A DNA stretch of 64,000 bases, from the NCBI GenBank assembly GCA_963783965.1, contig CAWAPQ010000013.1:372001-436000 (forward strand), in the 5' to 3' direction. Made by a program: the position numbers and the translations under genes. The notes beneath the pieces were generated by a model that saw only the letters and a program-made list of their open reading frames with translations, searched no databases and had not been told where the DNA came from. Source of the DNA: Bog-473 sp963783965. Its GTDB lineage: Bacteria; Actinomycetota; Acidimicrobiia; Acidimicrobiales; RAAP-2. Shown here one piece after another: positions 1-6,776 of the stretch. The stretch's first letter is position 1; the number at the start of each line of letters is the position of its first letter.

Positions 1-804
1 GCGCAGCACCTCGTACTGGCGGTCCTCATCGGCGGCCACCAGTCGCTGCGTCGCACCGCCTGGTTCAGGCCGGAGCACGGCGGCCCCGTCCGGCGCGTAT
101 TGCACGATGTAGGCCTTGCGCACCTCGTCGGTCCGGTTGGGGCCGGTCGAGTGCGGCGTCAAGGAAGAGAACACCACAATGCTGCCGGCCTGCACCGGCA
201 CTGCGACGGCGTCCGCCGGGTCGCGCAGGCAGACGAAGCCGATGTCGGAGTACTGGTGGGCCAGGGTGCCGCGCCGGTGCAGCCTCGGCACCACCCACGG
301 GCACCCGTTCTCCTCCGTGGTGTCGGTGAGCGCCACCCAGCAGGTGAGGTACTGCTGCGGCTCCACGAAGGCGTACCCGTTGTCCTGATGCCACGGGAAG
401 GGGGACTCGGTCCCGGGCTTCTTGTAGACCGCCTGGTCCCAGTACAGCCGGACGTCGGGCCCCAAGAGGTCGGCGCAGACTCCGGTCAGCAGCGGGGAGC
501 GTGTGAACTCCCGCAATGCGGGCGACTGCAGGACCAGGTGGGTCGTGAAGGTGATCTCGTCGGCGCGGGCAATGAAGAAACGCCCGCCCTCCAGCTCGCG
601 TAGCGCGTCGGCCCCGCGTTCCTCGAAGGGATCGATGGCCGCGATGAGCGCTTCCACCTCGGAGGCTCCGAGCGCGTCCTCCAGCACGAAGAACCCGTCC
701 TCGTCGTACTGGCGGGCCTGCGCCTCGGTGACGGCCCTGAACGGCCCCGTGTGCTCGTCCCATTCGAAGGACACGTTGAGCTGGTGGGCCGCCGGCGCCG
801 GCAC
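1..804 (-). CDS. Phytanoyl-CoA dioxygenase (PhyH) family protein, 3' end outside the window
   Basis: Fe(II)/2-oxoglutarate-dependent oxygenase of the PhyH family, likely hydroxylating a small organic or acyl substrate in the cytoplasm. My translation from the GTG at 802-804 gives 268 codons running off the left edge. It shows the metal motif WHQDN (His139, Asp141), a PHSTGPNR segment with the distal His218, and a TEENG stretch shared with the second PhyH gene at 2128-2958. The GTG lies two bases after the stop of the enoyl-CoA hydratase, so it is the last visible gene of that operon. The substrate cannot be told from sequence. It is a different protein from the other PhyH copy, not a tandem duplicate. 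Confidence 0.85.
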   Translation of the reverse strand, partial: MPAPAAHQLNVSFEWDEHTGPFRAVTEAQARQYDEDGFFVLEDALGASEVEALIAAIDPFEERGADALRELEGGRFFIARADEITFTTHLVLQSPALREFTRSPLLTGVCADLLGPDVRLYWDQAVYKKPGTESPFPWHQDNGYAFVEPQQYLTCWVALTDTTEENGCPWVVPRLHRRGTLAHQYSDIGFVCLRDPADAVAVPVQAGSIVVFSSLTPHSTGPNRTDEVRKAYIVQYAPDGAAVLRPEPGGATQRLVAADEDRQYEVLR

Positions 805-806
805 GC

Positions 807-1565
807 CTACATTCCGCCAAACGAAGGGTCGCGTCGTTCCGCTGCGGCGCGCACGCCCTCGGCGAAGTCGGCCGTGTCGCGCAGCCGGGTCTGCTCGGCA
901 CACTCGTGCTCCATGGCGAGGCGCGCCTCCTCCACCAGGCCCTGGCGCAGCGTGGCCCGGATGGAGCGGACGGCCAGCGGGCCCGCCGCCGCCAACTCCT
1001 CGGCGTAGCCGATCGCCCCCGCCAGCAGATCGTCCTCCTCCGCCAGTCGGTCACACAGACCGAGCGCCAACGCCTGCTCGCCGCCGATGCGACGCCCCGT
1101 CAGCAGGAGATCCGCTGCGGCCTGGCGACCGACCGTGGCCGGCAAGGTCACCGTCAGTGCGAAGCCGTGGTGGAACCCCAGGCGGGCGAAGTTGGCACTG
1201 AACCGGCTCTGCGCGGTCGCCACGCGGAAGTCGGCCGAGAGGGCCAGCCCGCAGCCGCCGCCGATGGCGGCTCCTTGCACCGCCGCCACGACGGGCAGCG
1301 GGGCGGCAAAGAGGCGCAACGCCGCGCGGTACAGCGCGGCGATGTCCTGCCCGGCGTTGCCGGCGAAGTCGAGCCCGGCGCAGAAGTGCCGACCCTCCGA
1401 GGCCAGCACGAGCGCCCGGCACCAACCCGAACGGTCCAGATCCTCGTAGGCCGTTGCCACGTCCTCAATGAGCCCGGTGTCGAAGTAGTTGTTGGGCGGC
1501 CGTTGCAGGCGCACCACCGCCACGTGCGCCCCCTGTTGCTCCACGCTGACGTCGGTGCCGCTCAC
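807..1565 (-). CDS. Enoyl-CoA hydratase/isomerase family protein
   Basis: Crotonase-fold protein of 252 residues that should act on a CoA thioester (hydration, isomerisation or a related reaction). Visible marks are the N-terminal RPPNNYFD strand, the first oxyanion-hole segment (FCAGLDF) and the second (GAAIGGGCGLAL), with the usual helix-rich C-terminus. The GTG start at 1563-1565 overlaps the TGA of the upstream GNAT gene (GTGA), so translation is probably coupled. A much longer open frame continues upstream to 2378, but that part is the shadow of the GNAT and PhyH genes. The physiological substrate is unknown; the flanking PhyH genes suggest catabolism of a branched or cyclic acid. Confidence 0.88.
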   Translation of the reverse strand: MSGTDVSVEQQGAHVAVVRLQRPPNNYFDTGLIEDVATAYEDLDRSGWCRALVLASEGRHFCAGLDFAGNAGQDIAALYRAALRLFAAPLPVVAAVQGAAIGGGCGLALSADFRVATAQSRFSANFARLGFHHGFALTVTLPATVGRQAAADLLLTGRRIGGEQALALGLCDRLAEEDDLLAGAIGYAEELAAAGPLAVRSIRATLRQGLVEEARLAMEHECAEQTRLRDTADFAEGVRAAAERRDPSFGGM

Positions 1566-2092
1566 AACGCGATGTCCTCCAGGCTGCGCCAGTAGATCAC
1601 TGCTTCCTGACCCTCGACGGCGTTGGGGATCCGGCCGACCTCGTCGAAGCCGAGTTGACCGTACATGGCGCGGGCGGGATTGGACTCGAAGACCAGGTTG
1701 AACATCATGGCGTCGAAACCGAGACGGCGTGCCTCGTGGAGCGAGTGCTCCACCAGCGACCGCCCCACTCCCGTGCCCCGGTACGGCGCCACCACGAAGT
1801 AGCCCGCGTTGGCGATATGGGCGGCCCGACCCACGAAGTTGGGCTTGATGTACGACGCCCCAATGAGATATCCGCCGAAGCGGGCCACGGATACGGCCGC
1901 AGACCGTCGGATCCAGTAATCGTCGAAATCCTCCCGGGTGAGCGGTGGTTGCTGGGGGAATCCCTCGCCCGCGCCGACAATGCGGCTGAATGCCGTGTAC
2001 AGCTCGTCGTGGTCGTCGGGCGCCGCCTGGCGGATCTCTACGGGCACGGCACCCACGGTAGTGGTGGCCACCCGTGAATCGACTGATCGCAC
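1562..2092 (-). CDS. GNAT family N-acetyltransferase
   Basis: Protein of up to 176 residues with the GNAT fold. The acetyl-CoA pyrophosphate loop is seen as APYRGTGVGRSLVEH, followed by the family's usual ARAMYGQLGF segment near the C-terminus. The acceptor is not predictable. Several in-frame GTG codons occur at the N-terminus. The core fold begins at about VEIRQAAPDD, so a GTG near 2047 is a reasonable alternative start. The stop overlaps the start of the downstream enoyl-CoA hydratase, placing it in the same minus-strand operon. Confidence 0.8.
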   Translation of the reverse strand: MRSVDSRVATTTVGAVPVEIRQAAPDDHDELYTAFSRIVGAGEGFPQQPPLTREDFDDYWIRRSAAVSVARFGGYLIGASYIKPNFVGRAAHIANAGYFVVAPYRGTGVGRSLVEHSLHEARRLGFDAMMFNLVFESNPARAMYGQLGFDEVGRIPNAVEGQEAVIYWRSLEDIAL

Positions 2093-2127
2093 ACGTGATG
2101 CAGCGATGCCGGGTCAGGCCGAACGGG

Positions 2128-2958
2128 TTACGCGTTGGTCCCGAACCCTGCGGTCCCGATCCCGGGCCGCACTGCCTCAATGGGGTCGCGCAGGTCGTCG
2201 ATGTAACCCAGCGCGTACGCCCCCCGGTCGTAGCCCATGACTCGGAGCAGGTCCGTCGGCAGTGTCTCGGCCACCTCGCGGGGCACCGAGAGGTACTGGT
2301 TCTCCTCCTGGCGCAGCCACGCCACGTTGTAGGTGATGTTGAGGCCGATGCGTGCGGCATCTGACCGATTCGCCCCACCGCCGTGGTACACGCTCCCCGA
2401 GTAGAAGAGGACCGAGCCCCGGGCCATGGTGGACGGCTCCGTGTCGTCAGGACCGAAGGACAGCCGGTCTTCGCGTAGGTTGCTGCCCGGCACCACGCGG
2501 GTGGCGCCGTTCTCCTCCGTGAAGTCCGTCAGCGCCCAAATGGTGTTGCACTGGACCTCGTAGCCCGCGGGGAAAGGGAAGAAGTCGAAGGCCCACTGAT
2601 CGCGGTGGATGGGCTGCGGCGTCTCCCCCGGCCCGATGGCGATCGCCTGGGTCAGGTGCAACTGGATAGTGGTGGCATGACCCAAGAACGTGCGGGCCGT
2701 GCCGAGGGCCAACGGGTGCATGACGAGCTCGCGGCACCCGGGTGAGCGCGCGATCAGCGAGCCGGTGCGCCGTGTCCGGTCGCCGCTGAAGTCGTCCGGC
2801 CCGGTGGGGGTGGCGTCCAGGTACGGACGCAGCTCGGACTCGATGCGCTGCAGCAGTGCCTCGGGGGCCACGCCGTCCACGATGGCGGCGCCGTCGCTGC
2901 CGACAGCCGCTGCCACCTCGTCCGGGCTGGCGTCACTCGTCAGATGGACGATGGGCAC
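2128..2958 (-). CDS. Phytanoyl-CoA dioxygenase (PhyH) family protein
   Basis: Complete PhyH-type Fe(II)/2-oxoglutarate oxygenase of 276 residues. The metal ligands appear as the HRD motif (His118, Asp120) and distal His192 in YHGGGANRSD, with Arg198 placed to bind 2-oxoglutarate. TEENGATRVVPGSN is the usual PhyH strand. It starts with GTG at 2956-2958, with a GGAGG sequence about nine bases upstream. It is the first of four minus-strand genes ending at the window edge, so an oxygenase at each end brackets an acetyltransferase and a CoA hydratase. The substrate is unknown. Confidence 0.87.
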   Translation of the reverse strand: MPIVHLTSDASPDEVAAAVGSDGAAIVDGVAPEALLQRIESELRPYLDATPTGPDDFSGDRTRRTGSLIARSPGCRELVMHPLALGTARTFLGHATTIQLHLTQAIAIGPGETPQPIHRDQWAFDFFPFPAGYEVQCNTIWALTDFTEENGATRVVPGSNLREDRLSFGPDDTEPSTMARGSVLFYSGSVYHGGGANRSDAARIGLNITYNVAWLRQEENQYLSVPREVAETLPTDLLRVMGYDRGAYALGYIDDLRDPIEAVRPGIGTAGFGTNA

Positions 2959-3104
2959 GCTCCATCCTCCCCAACGCCCGCCGGCGCGGCAACTCGCCCG
3001 GCCCGGCGTCGACGATCCGTCCGGGTCGGCCGCTTGCGTGATGTCGGCCGCTCGCGTCGGACCCCCGTGCGGGCCGAGGGGCCGGTGACGGGAGCGTCCT
3101 CGTC

Positions 3105-3863
3105 CTAAGGACCAGGGAAGACGCCGCGCAGCCCATTGAGCAGCGCGGCGTCACCCCTGAATGGAGGGGTGTGGTCGGGATCGAGCCGGCCGTAGACCAG
3201 CCGGCAGAAGGCCTCGGCGGGAAGCTCGAGGTCAGGCTGCTGCCCGGGATCGCCGGCCCCCACTGCCACGCCGTCGGTCGAGAGGCGCAGCGCGATGTCA
3301 CGTCGGGGGCCGGTGGTGTGGATGGCGATCGTGCGCTCCTCGCCATTCGGTCTCCCGGTGAACCGCGCAATGAGCGAGAGGTTGTCGATCACGAGAGCCG
3401 TCGCGTCCTCAGGCAGACCGACCGACCCGTCCAACATGACCGCGATGTCCCAGGAGTGGAAGGTGTGCTCGTTGAGCCGCAAGCCGACGAGCTCGTCGAA
3501 CCCGAGGCTGAGCGGACCCATGGGGAAGGTCAGCCGCTCCCGTTCGGAGTCGTCGACCCCCTCGTAGGCCTCCATCAGCGCCTCGTCGGCCTCGAGGGCC
3601 TCGTCGGCCTGGGCCCGGGGGGTCTTGGCGTTCCACTCGTCCCACACCGAGGGGTTGAATCCCTCCGGCGTCGTGGTGCCGGCCCGGACGTCCTGCAGTC
3701 CGCGCAACGAGATGACTGCGCCTGAACCGAGATGCGACAGCACCTGGGCGATCGACCAGTCGTCGCAGTAGGACGGCGAGACGATTTGCGCGTCGTCCAA
3801 CCCACTGGCGAGGTCATGCAAGCGTCCGACTGAGGCGCGCAGCGCGCCGACGGGAGTGTCCAT
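3105..3863 (-). CDS. Maleylpyruvate isomerase-like mycothiol-dependent protein (MDMPI/DinB family)
   Basis: Protein of 252 residues with the N-terminal four-helix DinB-like domain. The CDDWSIAQVLSHLGSG segment gives one His ligand and LNEHTFHSWDI gives the others, followed by the C-terminal alpha/beta domain seen in actinobacterial TIGR03083-type proteins. These proteins bind a divalent metal and are thought to use mycothiol as thiol cofactor; most have no known substrate. It starts at ATG 3861-3863 and is divergent from the ArsR operon that holds a second, shorter member of the family (4781-5422). Confidence 0.78.
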   Translation of the reverse strand: MDTPVGALRASVGRLHDLASGLDDAQIVSPSYCDDWSIAQVLSHLGSGAVISLRGLQDVRAGTTTPEGFNPSVWDEWNAKTPRAQADEALEADEALMEAYEGVDDSERERLTFPMGPLSLGFDELVGLRLNEHTFHSWDIAVMLDGSVGLPEDATALVIDNLSLIARFTGRPNGEERTIAIHTTGPRRDIALRLSTDGVAVGAGDPGQQPDLELPAEAFCRLVYGRLDPDHTPPFRGDAALLNGLRGVFPGP

Positions 3864-3954
3864 GCGAGCGGTCTACCTGCTGGCGGACCACTCCGATGCG
3901 TCGAAACCGTGGGACCGCCGACACCACTGGAGGCAGCACCGCCCGGTATTTAAC

Positions 3955-3984
3955 TTGACAGCTAACTAACTTTTTGGTTAACTA
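3955..3984 (+). promoter_or_regulatory. Promoter and overlapping ArsR-type operator for the 3992 operon
   Basis: A TTGACA -35 box (3955-3960) and TAACTA -10 box (3979-3984) are 18 bases apart. The ATG of the regulator lies about eight bases after the -10 box, so the transcript is probably leaderless. Between the boxes sits an inverted repeat, TAACTAA (3963-3969) and TTGGTTA (3974-3980), with one mismatch. An ArsR-family repressor of its own operon would be expected to bind there. Confidence 0.6.
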
Positions 3985-3991
3985 CGTGTCC

Positions 3992-4354
3992 ATGAAGACG
4001 CTCGCCGACGACACGCTCACTGCGGCGTTCGCCGCGCTGGCCGACCCCACCCGACGCGCCATCGTGAGCCGCCTGGCCCGGGGCGACGCCACCGTGACGG
4101 AGCTGGCCGCCCCATTTGCCATGTCGCTGCCGGCTGTCTCCAAGCACCTCAAAGTGTTGGAGCGCGGCGGCCTTATCTCGCGCCGGCGCGACGCCCAATT
4201 CCGACCCTGCCACCTGGAAGCCGGCGCGCTCGACGGCGCATTGGACTGGATCACGACGAACCGGCGCCTGTGGGACGAGCGCTTCGACAAGCTCGACACC
4301 CTGCTGGCCGACCTGCAGCCGGTCAAGAAGCGAACGGGGCGCGCGCGTGGCTGA
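3992..4354 (+). CDS. ArsR/SmtB-family helix-turn-helix transcriptional regulator
   Basis: Small winged-helix repressor of 120 residues. FAALADPTRRAIVSRLARG is the classic ArsR first helix, VTELAAPFAMSLPAVSKHLKVLERGG in two segments is the HTH, and the wing follows (SRRRDAQFR). It lacks the CxC metal motif, so it belongs to the non-metal ArsR group that is usually paired with SRPBCC proteins. I chose ATG 3992 because it lies at the predicted transcription start. An upstream TTG (3974) would run through the -10 box. The last eight bases overlap the SRPBCC gene. Confidence 0.88.
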   Translation: MKTLADDTLTAAFAALADPTRRAIVSRLARGDATVTELAAPFAMSLPAVSKHLKVLERGGLISRRRDAQFRPCHLEAGALDGALDWITTNRRLWDERFDKLDTLLADLQPVKKRTGRARG

Positions 4355-4784
4355 GCACGGCGAGCTGCGCTTCAACCGCGTCTTCGACGCGCCGCGCGAG
4401 CTCGTCTTCGCGTGCATGACCGATCCCGAGCATCTCGCCCACTTCTGGGGGCCGAAGGGGGTACGCGCGCCGCGGGACCGCATGACCGTCGACGCCCGGC
4501 CTGGTGGAGTCTTCGAGACCGTCATGGTCAACGATGCCGACGGGAGCGAGTACCCGACCCGGGCCGTGTACGACGAGGTGCGCGCCCCCGAGCTGTTGGT
4601 ATGGACCGAGTCGCATTCGGGGATGCGGGTGCGGTCCGAGTTCATCGCGCTCGGCCCGCAGCGCACCGAGGTCAGAATCCACCAGACCTACGTCCCCGAG
4701 GCGTTCCTGGTTCCCGAGGTCCGGGCGGGCTTTCTGTCGTCGCTCGACCGCTTCGAGGCCTATCTCGCCGAGCTGGCCGCATGA
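4347..4784 (+). CDS. SRPBCC (AHSA1/START-like) domain protein
   Basis: Protein of 145 residues with the Bet v 1-like fold: RVFDAPRELVFACMTDPEHL, a FWGPKG turn, GGVFETVM, then a C-terminal helix FLSSLDRFEAYL. It is probably a cytoplasmic binder of a hydrophobic ligand or a stress-related partner of the ArsR repressor, a very common pairing. It starts at GTG 4347, overlapping the regulator's stop. Its own stop overlaps the next start (ATGA), making a coupled three-gene operon. Confidence 0.85.
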   Translation: MAEHGELRFNRVFDAPRELVFACMTDPEHLAHFWGPKGVRAPRDRMTVDARPGGVFETVMVNDADGSEYPTRAVYDEVRAPELLVWTESHSGMRVRSEFIALGPQRTEVRIHQTYVPEAFLVPEVRAGFLSSLDRFEAYLAELAA

Positions 4785-5422
4785 GCGTGGGCACCGCACA
4801 GGACATCGCCGAGGAATATGGCGCACTCGCCGACCTGCTGGAAGCGGCCGGGGACGAGGTGTGGGAGTCACCCTCGCTGTGCGAGGGCTGGCGCACCCGC
4901 GAGGTGGTGGCCCACGTGACGATGCCGGTGCGCTACGACGGCCCCGCGTTCATGGCGGAACTGGAGTCCGCCGGTGGGGACTTCACGCGTCTCTCCAACG
5001 AGGTGGCCGCGCGTGACGGCGCGCTCCCCGCGGCCGTGCTACTGGGCGGCCTCCGCTCCCCCGTGTTGCACGAGTGGCAGCCGCCGGGAGGCGGCGTGGA
5101 GGGCGCACTGATCCACTGCGTCATTCACGAGCTCGACATCGTGGAGGCCGGGTCCCTGGCGCGGGGCGTACCCGACGACCGCATCCGCTCGGTGCTCGAG
5201 CTGGTGCTTCCGGACGACGGCGGCACCGCCGGTGCCGGTGCGAACCTGTTCGGGGTCGATTTGAGCGACGTGGAGCTCCGAGCGGACGACCTTGACTGGG
5301 CCTCGGGCGCGGGTGCACTGGTGACAGGCCCGGCGCAGGCGCTGGCCCAGGCCGCCTGCGGCCGCCTGCTGCCTCCGGGTCGCCTGCGCGGCGCGGCGGC
5401 AGCTCGCTTTACGCAGTCGTAA
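4781..5422 (+). CDS. Maleylpyruvate isomerase-like mycothiol-dependent protein (MDMPI family)
   Basis: Protein of 213 residues of the same DinB-like/TIGR03083 group as 3105-3863 but clearly divergent from it. The helical core contains SLCEGWRTREVVAHVTMPVR, with a likely metal His, and a second His-bearing segment, IHCVIHELDIVEAG. A mycothiol-linked isomerase or transferase role is the family expectation; the substrate is unknown. It is the third gene of the ArsR operon, with an ATGA overlap at 4781-4784. Confidence 0.78.
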   Translation: MSVGTAQDIAEEYGALADLLEAAGDEVWESPSLCEGWRTREVVAHVTMPVRYDGPAFMAELESAGGDFTRLSNEVAARDGALPAAVLLGGLRSPVLHEWQPPGGGVEGALIHCVIHELDIVEAGSLARGVPDDRIRSVLELVLPDDGGTAGAGANLFGVDLSDVELRADDLDWASGAGALVTGPAQALAQAACGRLLPPGRLRGAAAARFTQS

Positions 5423-5640
5423 AGGGCTGCGCCAGCTGGCGGGCCACCAGGCGCGCCGGAGCCGAGCGGGTCGTCACGTGGTCGGCCTGCTCCACCGGGA
5501 CGGGCCGACCGTGGCGCAAGGGGCAGACCCCTTGATCGGGAAGCGGGCCATGCCGGCAAGCACGTCCCACACCGTGAACACGACGCCGAGGTTGGCGTCC
5601 TGTACGACGAGAGGGGCGGGTGGGATTCCCCGCGACCGAC
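5409..5640 (-). pseudogene. Possible decayed sterol desaturase/fatty acid hydroxylase C-terminus
   Basis: No intact gene fits this 217-base gap. On the minus strand one frame reads DANLGVVFTVWDVLAGM (about 5549-5599), which looks like the conserved C-terminal strand of fatty acid hydroxylases (D-x-N-x-G-x-x-x-x-x-W-D). The frame stops at 5474. A second frame continues with a plausible tail (VEQADHV to QLAQPF) and stops at 5409-5411. This pattern fits a truncated, frameshifted remnant. The resemblance is short and from memory, so the assignment is tentative. Confidence 0.28.
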
Positions 5641-6047
5641 TACCCCGAGGTCTCGGGGGGAGCAGGCGGGGCCGCGCCGTCGCGCCAGGTGCGCCACGCC
5701 TGGTAGCCCCCCGCCAGATCGGCGGCGTCGGTGAAACCCAATGCGCGCAGCGAGTCGGCCGCCAGACTGGAGGCGTAGCCGGCCGAGCACACCACCACGA
5801 CAGGCTGGTCGTAGTCGCTGACCTCGGGGAGCGCGTGGTCGCCGGTCAGGTCGAAGCGCCACTCGAGCACGTTGCGCTCCACGATCAGCCCGAAACCGAG
5901 CTCACCCTCGCTGGCCCGTTGGGCCGCGGGCCGGATGTCGACTACCAGCGCACCGTTGGCCAGGAGCCCTTCAAGCTCCTCCGGCTCGACCCGCCGGATT
6001 CGTCGGCGCGCCTCGGTCAGCAGATCGTCGGCGCTGCGTGCGGTCAC
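5640..6047 (-). CDS. Rhodanese-like domain protein
   Basis: Single-domain rhodanese of 135 residues. It has the LVVDIRPAAQR segment and an active-site loop VVVVCSAGYASS with catalytic Cys87, then the family's ALGFTDAADLAGGYQAW end. It should transfer a sulfane sulfur to a thiophilic acceptor in the cytoplasm. The GTG start (6045-6047) overlaps the stop of the cysteine dioxygenase gene, so the two are one operon. That pairing fits disposal of sulfur from cysteine oxidation. Confidence 0.88.
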   Translation of the reverse strand: MTARSADDLLTEARRRIRRVEPEELEGLLANGALVVDIRPAAQRASEGELGFGLIVERNVLEWRFDLTGDHALPEVSDYDQPVVVVCSAGYASSLAADSLRALGFTDAADLAGGYQAWRTWRDGAAPPAPPETSG

Positions 6048-6622
6048 CGGGAGGCCGCCGCCGCTCCGCCTGTCCCGACCTCGAGGTCGTCATCGAATTC
6101 GCCGCTGCCGTCGGCGGTCCACGCCACTCCGCGCACGACGAGTTGTCCTCCGTCGACCTCGTAGAACGTCATGGTGGTCAGGGCCGGGCTGTAGACGTGC
6201 AGGCTCAGCGCGGGCCCGTCCGACTCGTTGGTGACATCGTGCACGTGCCCGGCGCCGAATCCGAGCGTGGCGCCTTCGCGGAGCTCGTGGCGGTCGAGCG
6301 AGAGCCGGCCCGTATCGTCTCGCCAGGGCACGGCCTCTACGAGGGACCCGCTGATCACGCTCACTGCTCCGGTCGAACGGCCATGGTCATGGAGCTCCAC
6401 TTTTCCTCCGCTCGGCCAGGCGATCAGCCAGGCGTCGAAGTCAGCCGTCCGGGCCATCAGCCGCCACGACCGCCGCTCCATGTCGAGTGCGCCGGGCCAG
6501 TGGACGGCGGGGGCCAGGCGGCTCGCCACCTCCTGGGCGTTGATGTGAGGGTGCCGCCATGACAGCGCCGCCCCGCCCCCCTCGCCCGGCGTCGTCGGAC
6601 GACGTCGGGCCGTGGGAACCAT
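6044..6622 (-). CDS. Cysteine dioxygenase family (cupin) protein
   Basis: Cupin of 192 residues matching the bacterial cysteine dioxygenase type I family, which oxidises L-cysteine (or a related thiol) to a sulfinic acid with O2 and non-haem iron. The three-His iron site is visible as ELHDHG (His78, His80) and HVHDV (His128). It is translationally coupled to the rhodanese gene downstream. The ATG lies about eight bases past a -10 box, which implies a leaderless mRNA. Another thiol dioxygenase (for example 3-mercaptopropionate) is possible. Confidence 0.82.
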   Translation of the reverse strand: MVPTARRRPTTPGEGGGAALSWRHPHINAQEVASRLAPAVHWPGALDMERRSWRLMARTADFDAWLIAWPSGGKVELHDHGRSTGAVSVISGSLVEAVPWRDDTGRLSLDRHELREGATLGFGAGHVHDVTNESDGPALSLHVYSPALTTMTFYEVDGGQLVVRGVAWTADGSGEFDDDLEVGTGGAAAASR

Positions 6623-6629
6623 CCGGCAG

Positions 6630-6673
6630 AGAATAAACCCTAAATCCGACTAAGTCAATCGTATTTAGGGTTT
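6630..6673 (-). promoter_or_regulatory. Promoter and perfect inverted-repeat operator of the cysteine dioxygenase operon
   Basis: On the minus strand a TTGACT -35 box (6653-6658) and TATTCT -10 box (6630-6635) are exactly 17 bases apart, with the ATG about eight bases further on. A perfect 11-base inverted repeat, AAACCCTAAAT (6635-6645) and ATTTAGGGTTT (6663-6673), brackets the -35 box, one arm lying in the promoter spacer. It also faces the divergent gene at 6777. A dimeric repressor would block the promoter here. The regulator is not identified. Confidence 0.65.
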
Positions 6674-6776
6674 TTGGGGCTCCCTCCCTGGCCGGAGGGT
6701 CAAAACCGGACAAGATGGCGGCGATGCCTCCCCCGGCCAGGCCCGAAGCCGCAAGACAGCGGCGCGTCGTCCCGAC

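Noticed and set aside
807..2378. A 523-codon open frame suggesting a long enoyl-CoA hydratase fusion
   Set aside because: Only the part below 1565 reads as a hydratase. The upstream part lacks protein-like composition and is antiphase to the GNAT and PhyH genes, and the GTGA overlap gives a clean start.
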